Origin: Bacteroidota bacterium
GTDB taxonomy: Bacteria > Bacteroidota > Ignavibacteria > Ignavibacteriales > Melioribacteraceae
Direction of reading: 5' to 3'
Length of the DNA stretch: 64,000 nt
NCBI GenBank assembly: GCA_023447335.1
Contig: JAEXOD010000012.1
Location: 29,015 to 93,014, forward strand
Part shown: positions 18,024 through 28,409 of the stretch, one piece after another
Position numbering within the stretch: position 1 is the stretch's first letter
Layout of the letters: every line of letters starts with the position of its first letter
Notes under the pieces: model-generated
What the model saw: only the letters and a program-made list of their open reading frames with translations
What the model was told of the DNA's origin: nothing
Databases searched by the model: none
Translations under genes and position numbers: made by a program

Positions 18024-18677
18024 TTAATCTCTTTTTATCCCAACACCTATTCCGTCACCGATAGGAAATATTTGAGATTCTAAACTTTTATGATTTAAGA
18101 ATATTTTATTAAACGAAGTAACTTGTTCTGTCGAAGTTCTAAAACTTGTAGGAACATCTTCTAAATTTTCTGCTACATATCCTTTCCATAACAAATTATC
18201 TACAAAAATAATTCCGCCTTTATTTAGCAGGGGCAAGGCTAAATAAAACAAATTTTCATAATACAGTTTATCAGCATCTAAAAAAATAAAATCATATTTT
18301 TTAGTGCAATTTTTCATAATCTCTTCGGCTTCACCAAAAAGTATATTAATTTTATTTTCCAGACCGGCTTTTTTAATATATTCTTTTGCCATCGGTAAAT
18401 TATCTTTGCTCTTTTCGATAGTTTCCAATATTCCGTCTTCGGGCATTCTATTTGCCATCTTTATTGATGAATAAGCAATAGCTGTTCCTATTTCTAAAGC
18501 TGCCAAAGGTTTTTTAAGTTCAATTAATAATTCTAAAAATTCGGCTGACTTATAATCTAAAATCGGAATTCTTTTCGCTTTTGCAAGCTCTTCCATCTCC
18601 TTTTCCAATTCGGTAAAAGGTTTTCTGTTTTTCGTTAAGTAATCTAATATACTCTCGCCGTTAATTAATGCATTCAT
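18024..18677 (-). CDS. SAM-dependent O-methyltransferase
   Basis: A 217-residue class I methyltransferase of the bacterial catechol/caffeoyl-CoA O-methyltransferase type. Motif I is LEIGTAIAYSSIKMA (about residues 56-70), motif II region ILETIEKSK, and the metal-binding and catalytic stretch is YDFIFLDADK (about 125-134) followed by GGIIFVDNLLWKG (about 150-162). Members methylate hydroxyl groups of small aromatic substrates with Mg2+. The substrate here is unknown. It starts 8 bases downstream of gatB and is followed by a coupled hypothetical gene. Confidence 0.86.
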   Translation of the reverse strand: MNALINGESILDYLTKNRKPFTELEKEMEELAKAKRIPILDYKSAEFLELLIELKKPLAALEIGTAIAYSSIKMANRMPEDGILETIEKSKDNLPMAKEYIKKAGLENKINILFGEAEEIMKNCTKKYDFIFLDADKLYYENLFYLALPLLNKGGIIFVDNLLWKGYVAENLEDVPTSFRTSTEQVTSFNKIFLNHKSLESQIFPIGDGIGVGIKRD

Positions 18678-18684
18678 ACTTGTC

Positions 18685-20136
18685 CTATTTATTATAATTA
18701 TCCAACTTATCCTTCAAAATTTTATTCACAATCTGAGGATTTGCTTTACCTTTTGATTGCTTCATTATTTGACCCACAAAAAATCCGATAACACTTTGTT
18801 TTCCGCTTAAATATTTCTCAACTTCAACAATATTTTGAGCAATAACTTCATCAATAATTTTTTCAATTTCGGAAGTATCACTAATTTGTATTAAATTTTT
18901 CGATTTAACATATTCTTCGGGATTAACATTTTGAGACACTAAATCATTAAATATATCTTTTGCTATTTTAGTACTTATAGTTCCTTTATTAACTAAATTA
19001 ACCAAACCGGCAAGATTTTCTGCTGATAAATTAAATTCTAAAATGCTTAGTTTGTTTTCGTTTAAATATTTAAAAATATCTCCCATCATCCAATTACTTA
19101 ATGATTTAAAGTCGGTTGTATATTTTGCTGCCTGTTCGTAATAATCGGCAAACTGTTTTTCGTTTGTTAAAACTTCGGCATCATACAACGGTAAATTATA
19201 TTTTTCTATAAACAATTGTTTTCGAGCTTCAGGTAAAATCGGTAATTGTTCTTTAATGTTTTGAATATAATTATTATCTAAAACAATCGGAACCAAATCA
19301 GGATCGGGGAAGTATCTATAATCGTGTGATTCTTCTTTGCTTCTCATAGGTGTTGCAAAGTTTTTATCTGCATTCCATAATAGCGTTTGTTGAATTATTC
19401 TACCGCCGTCTTCAATAATTTCAATTTGTCTATCTATTTCAAAGTTTATTGCCTTTTCAACATTCTTAAAAGAATTCATGTTTTTGATTTCGGTTTTTGT
19501 CCCTAATTCTCTCGATCCAAATAATCTGATTGATATATTGGCATCACAACGTAACGAACCTTCTTCCATATTTCCGTCACAAATATCTAAATATGTTAAA
19601 ATTTGACGTAATTTTGTTAGGTATAATACAGCTTCTTCGGCTGTTCTTATATCCGGTTCGCTAACAATTTCTAATAAAGGTACACCGCAACGATTAACGT
19701 CCACTAAAGTGTTATAACCCTGATCGTGTATAGACTTTCCGGCATCTTCTTCCATGTGAATACGTGTAATCCCTATTCTGACTTCTTTTCCGTCTTTTGG
19801 TAAAACATCGATATGTCCAAATTCACAGATCGGATTTTCAAATTGTGAGATTTGATAACCTTTTGGTAAATCCGGATAAAAATAATTTTTTCTGGCAAAG
19901 ATGGATTTATTGTTGATTGTGCAATTGGTGGCTAATCCCAACAACACTGCAAATTCAATCACTTTTTTATTGGTTACAGGAAGAACTCCGGGATGACCTA
20001 AGCAAATAGGGCAAACATTTGTATTGGGGGGCATTCCGAACTTGGTACTGCAAGAACAGAATAATTTTGTGTTAGTTTTTAATTGCGCATGGACTTCTAA
20101 TCCAATAACCGATTCATATTTTTTGCTAATCATCAT
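18685..20136 (-). CDS. gatB: Asp-tRNA(Asn)/Glu-tRNA(Gln) amidotransferase subunit B
   Basis: A 483-residue GatB of normal length. The N-terminal cradle domain has YESVIGLEVHAQLKTNTKLFCSCS and NTNVCPICLGHPGVLPV with the zinc-type cysteines, and ARKNYFYPDLPKGYQISQF. HMEEDAGKSIHDQ and the GVPLLEIVSEPD motif follow. The C-terminal helical and YqeY domains (about 330-483) end with GFFVGQIMKQSKGKANPQ. GatB phosphorylates and helps amidate mischarged tRNA, with GatA supplying ammonia. gatA and gatC are not next to it, which is common. It leads a minus-strand unit with the methyltransferase. Confidence 0.96.
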   Translation of the reverse strand: MMISKKYESVIGLEVHAQLKTNTKLFCSCSTKFGMPPNTNVCPICLGHPGVLPVTNKKVIEFAVLLGLATNCTINNKSIFARKNYFYPDLPKGYQISQFENPICEFGHIDVLPKDGKEVRIGITRIHMEEDAGKSIHDQGYNTLVDVNRCGVPLLEIVSEPDIRTAEEAVLYLTKLRQILTYLDICDGNMEEGSLRCDANISIRLFGSRELGTKTEIKNMNSFKNVEKAINFEIDRQIEIIEDGGRIIQQTLLWNADKNFATPMRSKEESHDYRYFPDPDLVPIVLDNNYIQNIKEQLPILPEARKQLFIEKYNLPLYDAEVLTNEKQFADYYEQAAKYTTDFKSLSNWMMGDIFKYLNENKLSILEFNLSAENLAGLVNLVNKGTISTKIAKDIFNDLVSQNVNPEEYVKSKNLIQISDTSEIEKIIDEVIAQNIVEVEKYLSGKQSVIGFFVGQIMKQSKGKANPQIVNKILKDKLDNYNK

Positions 20137-20267
20137 ATACCTAAAAAATTACAGTTTAAAAATAAAGATTAAAATTTTTATTTGCCAATACATAATTTAG
20201 TAATAATTATTTTGTTAGTTAATTTTATTAAAAGAGTAAACTTACCGTAGGCAGGTTTGATTTAAAA

Positions 20268-20295
20268 TAAAAAACCCCTCGAAATTGAGGGGTTT
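20268..20295 (-). terminator. Rho-independent terminator after the tyrosine phenol-lyase gene
   Basis: On the minus strand AAACCCCTC pairs with GAGGGGTTT around a short AATTTC loop and runs into a T tract. It lies 22 bases beyond the stop at 20317. Confidence 0.85.
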
Positions 20296-20316
20296 ATAAA
20301 ATACTTATAAAACTGA

Positions 20317-21717
<1,401 letters not shown>

Positions 21718-21748
21718 TCATTTATATAACAATGTTTGTAAATAAGTC

Positions 21749-22276
21749 TTACTTTTTCTTTTTATCTTTTTTCTTGCCTTTAGTTTGGCTTTTTTCCTCT
21801 TTATTATCTTTAATTAGGCGTAAATGACTTGAATCTAATTCTTCTTCTTCCTCAAAAAATTCATCATAATCATCTTCGTATTCGTCATCAAAAAAATTAT
21901 TAAATCCTAAATCTTCTTCATCTTCCTTTAAATCATAGTGCATTCTGTATTGTTTATCGCAAGTTTTAGAATTTGTGACATTAATTTCAAGAATCATTCT
22001 TTCGGGTATAAATTCTTCAATCATTGCTTCGCTTATTAATTTTATTGCATCTTTATAATCTTCGGCAACGTTTTTTACTTCATCTACATATTTAAATAAA
22101 TCATCTTCGTTTGCGGTACTTGTAAAAGTGTTATAATTAATAGTAAGTGTTACTATTGCCTCAGAGGGTTCCACTACATTTTTTAAGTTATAATTTTTAA
22201 ATGTGTAAACGCAATTTAATTCAAATAGATCGTTGTTCCAAGATGTAACAGGAATTGATTTTTTAGCCTTTTTCAT
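21749..22276 (-). CDS. Hypothetical protein with acidic and Lys-rich C-terminal tail
   Basis: A 175-residue protein of unknown family. The first 125 residues look folded (mixed alpha/beta, including VTLTINYNTF and RMILEINVTNS). They are followed by a very acidic Asp/Glu stretch (about 125-150) and a terminal Lys-rich run. It has no signal peptide. It lies 40 bases upstream of the tyrosine phenol-lyase gene on the same strand, so co-transcription is possible. The tail composition suggests a disordered, possibly RNA- or protein-binding extension; this is only a guess. Confidence 0.6.
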   Translation of the reverse strand: MKKAKKSIPVTSWNNDLFELNCVYTFKNYNLKNVVEPSEAIVTLTINYNTFTSTANEDDLFKYVDEVKNVAEDYKDAIKLISEAMIEEFIPERMILEINVTNSKTCDKQYRMHYDLKEDEEDLGFNNFFDDEYEDDYDEFFEEEEELDSSHLRLIKDNKEEKSQTKGKKKDKKKK

Positions 22277-22346
22277 CTTTGTGTCCTGATTTAATAAAAG
22301 TTTAAATTCTAAAATAAATAAATACTACAATAAAAAAAAACAAAAT

Positions 22347-23498
22347 CTACTTAAATTTAAGCAAAAATAATGCGACTAAAAAACTTACAATCGAAGAGAG
22401 AATAAATGGTAAAAAGGCTCCGCCGGTTAAATCCCATAAATAACCTGCAAGTACACTTCCCACCATTGTTGCCAAGCTAATTCCGGTAGTAATTATTCCT
22501 ATCGCGGTACCACGTAAATTATCAGGAATTAAATCACTTATCCAAGCTTTAACTACTCCGTCACTTGCCCCTGCGTAAAATCCGTATACTAAAAATAGTA
22601 TCCAAATAAACATAAAACCGCTGCTCAGAGCAAACCCCAAATACACAATGGAAAAAGCAAATAACCCTAATATAAAAATTTTCTTTTTACCAAATTTGTC
22701 AGAAAGTATACCTATTGGGTAAGATAGAAGTGCGTATACAAAGTTATAATAAACATATCCTAAAATAGCTATTGTATCACTTTTGGCAATTTCTTTAGAT
22801 TTTAGAATTAAAAAGACATCGCTACTATTAAACAAGGAGAATGCAGTTAATACAAAAAACAGCACTTTAAACTGTCGCCCGGAATTTTTCCAGAATTCGA
22901 TAAATCCAATCTTAGATTTAGTTTTGTTCTTTCCTTTATTATCTTTAACAATTAAAGTAAAGTATATTGCAAAAATTGAAGGGATAATTGAAATTAGATA
23001 AATAGTTTTATAACCTTGAGGAATAAAATAAAGTATAATCAATGCCGTAATAGGACCAAAAACAGCCCCCAAAGTATCCATGCTTCTATGGAAACCAAAA
23101 ACTGCACCGGTATTCCCTTCGGCGTAGGAAGCCAAAAGAGCATCGCGGGGAGCAGTTCTAATCCCTTTCCCAATTCTATCAGTAACACGACTTAATAAAA
23201 CGGTAAAAATATTTTGAATTAAACCCGGTAACGGTTTAACTAAACCCGATAAACCGTAACCTATAACAACGAAAATAGATCGCTTCCCCAATTTATCGGA
23301 TAAATTTCCGAAATAACCTTTTAATAACCCTGCGGTAATCTCGGCAAATCCTTCAATTAAACCAACTGATACCATTGAAGCGCCTAAAATTGAAGTTAAA
23401 AATAGGGGAGTAACGGGGTATAACATTTCACTTGCAAAATCGGTAAAAAAGCTTACCAATCCTAAAATAACTACCGGTTTAGATATTTTTTTTAACAT
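22347..23498 (-). CDS. MFS transporter
   Basis: A 383-residue major-facilitator protein with about 12 hydrophobic segments. The loop-2 signature appears as GNLSDKLGKRSIFVVIGYGL (about 62-81) and recurs in the second half as GILSDKFGKKKIFILGLFAFS (about 260-280). A DRIGKGIRTAPRDALLASYA stretch between TM4 and TM5 marks a subfamily common in Bacteroidota and archaea with unknown substrates. It is an inner-membrane secondary transporter. Substrate and direction cannot be told. It is the first gene upstream of a minus-strand series but has its own 70-base gap. Confidence 0.88.
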   Translation of the reverse strand: MLKKISKPVVILGLVSFFTDFASEMLYPVTPLFLTSILGASMVSVGLIEGFAEITAGLLKGYFGNLSDKLGKRSIFVVIGYGLSGLVKPLPGLIQNIFTVLLSRVTDRIGKGIRTAPRDALLASYAEGNTGAVFGFHRSMDTLGAVFGPITALIILYFIPQGYKTIYLISIIPSIFAIYFTLIVKDNKGKNKTKSKIGFIEFWKNSGRQFKVLFFVLTAFSLFNSSDVFLILKSKEIAKSDTIAILGYVYYNFVYALLSYPIGILSDKFGKKKIFILGLFAFSIVYLGFALSSGFMFIWILFLVYGFYAGASDGVVKAWISDLIPDNLRGTAIGIITTGISLATMVGSVLAGYLWDLTGGAFLPFILSSIVSFLVALFLLKFK

Positions 23499-23636
23499 AA
23501 TTTTATTAAATTTTTTTAATTTAAATTTACGATTTTTATTGACATTTTCATTAACATTATTAAATTGTAATGCAAATATTCCCGTATTCGGGTAATTTAC
23601 ATTAAGCTCAATTATTAAAATAAAAAAGGAGTAATA

Positions 23637-24251
23637 ATGGAGTTCTACGAACTACACCCGGTAACACCGCAACAAAGATACATTAATAAAGCCGTAGAGG
23701 TTTTAAAAAACGGCGGTGTAATTATTTACCCTACTGATACTGTTTATGGTTTTGGGTGCGATATTTTTAATAAGGATGCGTTAGAGAGGATTTATTCTAT
23801 TAAAAACGAAAGCAATACAAAGTTGTTTAGTTTTATGTGTCCCGATCTAAAAGATATTGCCCAATATGCTAAAGTATCGGACTATGCATATAAAACGATG
23901 AAAAAATTATTACCAGGACCATATACATTTGTTTTACCCGCAGCAAAAGAGGTGCCTAAAAAACTTTGGACGAAACGTAAAACCGTTGGTATTAGAGTAC
24001 CTGATAACGAAGTGGCTTTAACATTAGTTAGAGAGTTAGGCAACCCTATTATTAGTACTAGCGTAACAAATAGATTAGGAGAAAATTATTTTGATCCTAA
24101 CGAAATAAAAGCAGTTTTTGATTATCAAGTTGACTTAATGCTTTCGGTCGGAGCTTTGGAAGGTAAACCGAGTAGTATAGTTGATTTAAGCGCCGAAGAG
24201 CCCGAAGTAATTCGTGAAGGTGCCGGCGATGTATCAATTTTTTATATGTAA
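23637..24251 (+). CDS. Sua5/YciO/YrdC family protein, YciO-type
   Basis: A 204-residue protein of the threonylcarbamoyl-AMP synthase superfamily. GGVIIYPTDTVYGFGCDIFNKDALERIYSIK (about 27-57) is the ATP/bicarbonate-binding core, with RKTVGIRVPDN and GNPIISTSVT further on. The N-terminal HPVTPQQRYINKA and C-terminal VIREGAGDVSIFY match YciO more closely than TsaC. If it is the only homologue in the genome it may supply the tRNA t6A37 pathway; otherwise it is a YciO paralogue of uncertain role. A GGAG ribosome site precedes the ATG. Confidence 0.87.
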   Translation: MEFYELHPVTPQQRYINKAVEVLKNGGVIIYPTDTVYGFGCDIFNKDALERIYSIKNESNTKLFSFMCPDLKDIAQYAKVSDYAYKTMKKLLPGPYTFVLPAAKEVPKKLWTKRKTVGIRVPDNEVALTLVRELGNPIISTSVTNRLGENYFDPNEIKAVFDYQVDLMLSVGALEGKPSSIVDLSAEEPEVIREGAGDVSIFYM

Positions 24252-24799
24252 CTTATTGTAAATATTGAATCTGGGCTGTATCAAAACAAATATATGTTAT
24301 ATTTTAATTGATACTTATAAAAATATTTATTCGGAGCTGTATCAAAACAATATTTAAGGCAAAAATGAACTCACCCCTAACCCCTCTCTTGATCTGAATA
24401 CTGAATAAGAGAGGGGAATTAATAACCTTTTATAGCCGGTTAACGGGTGTTAATACAATAGGTTATATAAATATAGGCGTCATCCCTCTCTTTCCAAGAG
24501 AGGGAATGAGGGTGAGTTTTTAATCTCAAAACGCGACTAGTTTATCTTAACAGCCACTTTTGATACATCCCCTATATTTAAATATAACAAATAAACTTTT
24601 TTAATATTTCACTAAAACCTAAATTTATGGACAACAAACGATAGATTTTAGACGATAGACAAATAAAGTACTCTTCTCCTTTCCCGTTTTGGGATTTGGC
24701 ACTGTTCTACTTTATCACTCTTCCACCGTTTCACTAAAACCAAAATAATTTGTATATTTATACACTTAAAAATTAACAAAAATTAACTACGGAATTTGT
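24252..24799. repeat. 548-bp gene-free stretch with MITE remnants
   Basis: Holds a stray MITE-like end (GGGCTGTATCAAAAC from 24273) and a fuller element at 24333-24572. After these come low-complexity sequence and a stretch resembling the dispersed 'gata-gaca' style repeats. No open frame of coding character was seen. Confidence 0.6.
24333..24572. mobile_element. MITE-like element, copy A (240 bp)
   Basis: Starts GGAGCTGTATCAAAAC and ends CTTTTGATACATCCCC, imperfect terminal inverted repeats of the same family as copies B (38771) and C (49422). Inside it are two hairpins built from CCCCTCTCTT...GAGAGGGG (24375-24416) and CCCTCTCTTTCCAAGAGAGGG (24484-24504). It encodes no protein. It is shorter and more diverged than B and C. 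Confidence 0.75.
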
Positions 24800-25306
24800 A
24801 TGATTAAAAAAATAATAGTTTTGTTGTTTATCTTTTTTACTGTTAATTGTTCGCCGAGTTATAAAGGGAATGACACACCTGAGCATTTGGGGAAAACCAT
24901 TTATAATGCTTTCTTGAATAATAATAAAGCCGAATTTAAAAAGTATATTATGACGGCAGATGATTATATAAACATGTTGGATAGTACAAATTTTTCTGAA
25001 AAGAAAAAGCAATTATATATAGAAAAATACAAACAAGATATTCCGCTTTTAGCCGAACAAACTTTGAATAACTTTGATGAAGTTAAAGCAGAAGCTAAAA
25101 AATTGAATATTGACTTCAAAAATGCAAGATTTGATAAAGTTGAATATCGGGGCGGGAAAGCAGAAATATTTAAATATTTGTATGTAAATATTGTATTTTT
25201 TAGCAATGGGAAAAAATATTTATTAAGACTAAATGATTGTTATTCAACTAATCGTGGTTGGTTAATTGCAGGAATAGTATTTCTGACCGAGTACCCGGAG
25301 GAGTAA
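24800..25306 (+). CDS. Hypothetical lipoprotein
   Basis: A 168-residue protein with a lipoprotein signal: MIKKIIVLLFIFFTVNCS, Cys17 being the predicted lipidated residue. The rest is a small soluble domain (EFKKYIMTADDYINML; KAEIFKYLYVNIVFFSNGKKYLLRLNDCY; GWLIAGIVFL), reminiscent of NTF2-like or DUF4878-type lipoproteins, but I do not recognise the family. Its stop is one base before the GTG of the next gene, so it is the first gene of a three-gene unit. Confidence 0.72.
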   Translation: MIKKIIVLLFIFFTVNCSPSYKGNDTPEHLGKTIYNAFLNNNKAEFKKYIMTADDYINMLDSTNFSEKKKQLYIEKYKQDIPLLAEQTLNNFDEVKAEAKKLNIDFKNARFDKVEYRGGKAEIFKYLYVNIVFFSNGKKYLLRLNDCYSTNRGWLIAGIVFLTEYPEE

Positions 25307-25307
25307 G

Positions 25308-26030
25308 GTGTTTAGAAAAAAAATATATTTCTTAGTCCTACTATTTTTAATTTCGATGCTTGTTATTAGTGCTGAAAAAATGAAAAAAATAGGTGAATTT
25401 AAACTTAAAGTTCCCGAACCGAGCGGTTGTGTAATTAGTTACGATAATAAATATTTGTGGATGGTTAGCGACGGTAACGCAACCGTTTATAAAACTGACT
25501 TGAATGGTAAACTTATTGAAAAAATTGTTATTGATGCAGTTGATTTAGAAGGTATTACCGTAGTTGAGGAAAATAAACTTTGTGTAATACAAGAAGAAAA
25601 ACGAGAAATTATATTAATTAACAATAAGGGAAAAGAATTAAAAAGGGTTAAAATAAATTTCCCCGGGCAAAGTAACAGCGGTTTTGAAGGGATAGCTTAT
25701 GATAGTAAAAGAGATAGATATTACATTGTTAATGAAAAGAAACCGTGTGTTTTGTTGACATTAGACAATAATTTTAATATCAAAAACAAAAAAACGCTTA
25801 ATTTTTCGAAAGATTTATCTGATATTTATTATGACTCAAAAAACGATAATTTGTGGATTTGCAGTGATGAAAGTAATATGGTAATTAAATGCGATGTTGA
25901 GGGGAATCCTATCCAAAAATATAAAGTTAGTTTAAAACAAATTGAAGGTATAACATTAGATAAAGATAATAAATATTTGTATTTAGTTTCCGATCCTGAA
26001 GAACGATTATATAAATTTGAGGTTAAGTAA
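25308..26030 (+). CDS. SdiA-regulated-domain beta-propeller protein
   Basis: A 240-residue protein starting at GTG directly after the upstream lipoprotein stop. A signal peptide or anchor (about 1-22) is followed by repeated propeller blades: EPSGCVISYDNKYLWMVSDG, DLEGITVVEENKLCVIQEE, GFEGIAYDSKRDRYYIVNEK, DLSDIYYDSKNDNLWICSDES and IEGITLDKDNKYLYLVSD. This is the SdiA-regulated / YjiK-type repeat domain, related to esterase-like phytase folds. Its role in cells is not established. The stop overlaps the start of the AlkD-like gene by one base (TAATG). Confidence 0.8.
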   Translation: MFRKKIYFLVLLFLISMLVISAEKMKKIGEFKLKVPEPSGCVISYDNKYLWMVSDGNATVYKTDLNGKLIEKIVIDAVDLEGITVVEENKLCVIQEEKREIILINNKGKELKRVKINFPGQSNSGFEGIAYDSKRDRYYIVNEKKPCVLLTLDNNFNIKNKKTLNFSKDLSDIYYDSKNDNLWICSDESNMVIKCDVEGNPIQKYKVSLKQIEGITLDKDNKYLYLVSDPEERLYKFEVK

Positions 26031-26734
26031 TGGCTAAAGTTGTTAAAAATGAGCGAGATGCGAAAAGTATACTTGAGGAAATTAAAACTCATACTAATGA
26101 GAAGAATAAATCGGGCATGAGTAGATTTGGTATAAATACGTCTAAGGCTTTTGGTGTTTCTGTTAAGATATTAAAAGAAATTGCGAAAGGAGTAAAAAAA
26201 AGTCATAAAGTTGCGTTAGATTTATGGGGAACGGGTTACCATGAAGCAAGAATTATGGCTATATTAATTGATGAACTTGATAAAATGGAAGAAACTCAGT
26301 TTGATAGATGGGTTCTTGATTTTGATTCTTGGGATGTGTGCGATTTAACTTGTATGTATTTAATTGCAAATAGTAGTTTTTGTGAAAAGAAGATTTACGA
26401 ATGGCATAAAAGAGAAGAAGAATTTGTAAAACGTGCTGCTTTTGCAACAATGGCTGCTGCTGCGGTGCATCAAAAAAAATGGGATGATCAAAAGTTTATT
26501 GATATGCTGCCTATTATAAAATCTGCTTTAACGGATGAGAGAAACTTTGTAAAAAAGGCAGTTAATTGGGCTTTAAGACAAATCGGTAAAAGAAGCAAAA
26601 ACCTAAATAATATAACAGTTGATTTTACAATACAATGTTTGGAAGAAACAGAAAATAAAGCGGCTCGTTGGATATTAAAAGATGCTTTAAGAGAATTGAC
26701 AAATCCTACTACTCTTAAACGGATTAAATTGTAA
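26030..26734 (+). CDS. AlkD-like DNA alkylation repair protein
   Basis: A 234-residue all-helical protein of the AlkD/HEAT-like glycosylase family (PF08713). Characteristic segments are HKVALDLWGTGYHEARIMAILIDE, the WVLDFDSWDVCDLTC helix carrying the Asp and Trp used by AlkD, EEFVKRAAFATMAAAAV, and NFVKKAVNWALRQIGKRSKNL. AlkD excises cationic alkylated purines from DNA. It is the last gene of a coupled lipoprotein-propeller-AlkD unit. The Asp-containing segment looks intact, so activity is plausible. Confidence 0.85.
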   Translation: MAKVVKNERDAKSILEEIKTHTNEKNKSGMSRFGINTSKAFGVSVKILKEIAKGVKKSHKVALDLWGTGYHEARIMAILIDELDKMEETQFDRWVLDFDSWDVCDLTCMYLIANSSFCEKKIYEWHKREEEFVKRAAFATMAAAAVHQKKWDDQKFIDMLPIIKSALTDERNFVKKAVNWALRQIGKRSKNLNNITVDFTIQCLEETENKAARWILKDALRELTNPTTLKRIKL

Positions 26735-27200
26735 CCGGTGACAAGTGACGCGTGACGTGTAACAAGTGATAAAGTGATATAGTGAAAAAGTGATATAGTG
26801 CCTGCCCCAAAAGGGTGGGCATTTTTTTTAGGGGGATTTAGCTACTAGCTAACAGCTACTAGTTACCAGCATTTTATTTAACACTAAACCTTTAACACTC
26901 AACACTAAAAAAGAGCCTCAGCGAGGCGAAATTATTGTAACTAATGGAAATACAATAACTTAAAGCCCCGTAGGGGTGACATTATTATAATAACGGTGGA
27001 ACAATGGAAAAGTGATACTGTATAGTCCTGAAATAGGGTGACAAAACAATAATACCGCCCTGACGGGGCTAAAAATCTCTTGTATTTAGTTTGTTACAAT
27101 AATATCGACTCTCCGAGTCTAAAACCTGTTAAGAGTGATAAGCGACTGGTAGCTGGTAGCTGGTAACCGGTAGCCGGTAACTCAAAAACTAGTCACTAGT
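26735..27200. repeat. Dispersed short-repeat island flanking the phage-like cluster
   Basis: No coding frame. Contains degenerate tandem runs of GTGATA/GTGACAAGTGAC (26738-26800) and AGCTACTAG-type units (26843-26870). Three palindromic hairpins carry CCCCGTAGGGG, CTCAGCGAGG and CCCTGACGGGG cores beside ATTATTGTAA (26911-27125). Another run of TAGCTGGTAGC/GGTAACCGG units (27143-27195) abuts the portal gene. The same families recur at 40.2-41.3 kb and 53.8-55 kb. Confidence 0.8.
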
Positions 27201-27206
27201 AACACG

Positions 27207-28409
27207 TCACTCATTCCCTCCCACTTCAAACTCATCCAACGGAATATTATAAACCCTATGGAAATATTGTTTGTTAAATTTAACATATTTGCCAAGATAA
27301 TTATCTCGTTCGGCAAAATCTTTTTTAGCTTGGTCTTCTTCAAAAAGTTTAAATAGCGGGGAATAAACATTTCCCGTATTAAGTAAAATAACATATTTAA
27401 ATAGTGTGTTAAAAAGTTGTTCGGGAAAATCTTTATCATCTTGGGCAAGCATACGTTCACTTTCAAAACCGGCTTGTGCTGTTGAATAACCCCCTTTTGA
27501 CTGATACTCGGTAGAAAAAACATTAGTTAAAATTGCCTTACTTATTGCATTATTTTGTGCGTTAATAAATTTTTCGTAAATATCGCCGCTGTAACCGTTT
27601 TTTGCATCCTTAAATTCAACCGATGAATCATCCGGAATTACGGCAATTGCATCTTGCACCATATCATCTAACTTGTTTAATAAATTTATTGAATCGTTTT
27701 CGGAAACCGAACGGGGTTGTCTGGCTAGTATAAACGGCATTCCATATTTTTCAACAAATATTGACCAAAATTTTAATCCCCCCTTTTTCAGTGTAATATT
27801 CCAAAAACATTTACTTAAAGCTTTTTCACCGTAAGGATTTGTAAAACTTGCTTCGTTTTGAAGAAGTATAAATTTGTATTTGAATTTATCCATAGATAAA
27901 CTAATAGGTTTATCGCCTTTATTATAAATTAGATTATTATTGTAATCAAACGAAAAATATTCCTGGGGTTTTTCCGTAATATGTTTTGGAAGGATATAAC
28001 CGTTTTTATATTCCCATATAATTTCAAACACCGAAAAACCAAAGAAAATTGGATTAAGAGCTTTTGAAATAATATCTTTAATTCTACAATTATTTTCGTT
28101 TAAGTTGTTTATAGCTTTATTAATCAATTCAAAATCATTATCGGTTGTATCTTTTGTTTTAACTAAACGCCACTCCATGCTTTTTACGCCCATTTTTCTT
28201 CTAGTTATGCAGGCGTGTAAATGGTCATCGTTTAGCAAGTCGTTATAAACGGAAATATTTTTGCCAAATTTTTTAAGTACGGGGTCGGGATCGGGTAAAT
28301 AGTTAATCCATGTAAGTGCATTTAGGTAATTGTTTCGACTGATAATTTCTTGAGATAAAACTTTATTTTTCTTTTTAATAAATTTGGAAAAATTAGGTAA
28401 CTTAAACAT
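27207..28409 (-). CDS. Phage portal protein (Mu gp29 / DUF935-like)
   Basis: A 400-residue portal of the DUF935 (Mu gp29) family. Typical elements are the N-terminal DLLNDDHLHACITRRKMGVKSMEWRL, FGFSVFEIIWEYKNGYILPKHI and FILLQNEASFTNPYGEKALSKCFW, followed by KKGGLKFWSIFVEKYGMPFILAR and FKDAKNGYSGDIYEKFINAQNNAISKAIL. The portal is a dodecameric ring at one capsid vertex through which DNA is packed and released. It is the last gene of the minus-strand arm, overlapping the terminase stop by 8 bases. It is slightly shorter than Mu gp29 (about 510 aa), the difference being mainly C-terminal. Confidence 0.9.
   Translation of the reverse strand: MFKLPNFSKFIKKKNKVLSQEIISRNNYLNALTWINYLPDPDPVLKKFGKNISVYNDLLNDDHLHACITRRKMGVKSMEWRLVKTKDTTDNDFELINKAINNLNENNCRIKDIISKALNPIFFGFSVFEIIWEYKNGYILPKHITEKPQEYFSFDYNNNLIYNKGDKPISLSMDKFKYKFILLQNEASFTNPYGEKALSKCFWNITLKKGGLKFWSIFVEKYGMPFILARQPRSVSENDSINLLNKLDDMVQDAIAVIPDDSSVEFKDAKNGYSGDIYEKFINAQNNAISKAILTNVFSTEYQSKGGYSTAQAGFESERMLAQDDKDFPEQLFNTLFKYVILLNTGNVYSPLFKLFEEDQAKKDFAERDNYLGKYVKFNKQYFHRVYNIPLDEFEVGGNE

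Noticed and set aside
24252..27206. A and B MITEs as the exact ends of one composite transposon carrying the phage-like cluster
   Set aside because: Each element has both of its own ends and separate internal hairpins, and three ordinary genes lie between A and the cluster, so they look like independent insertions.
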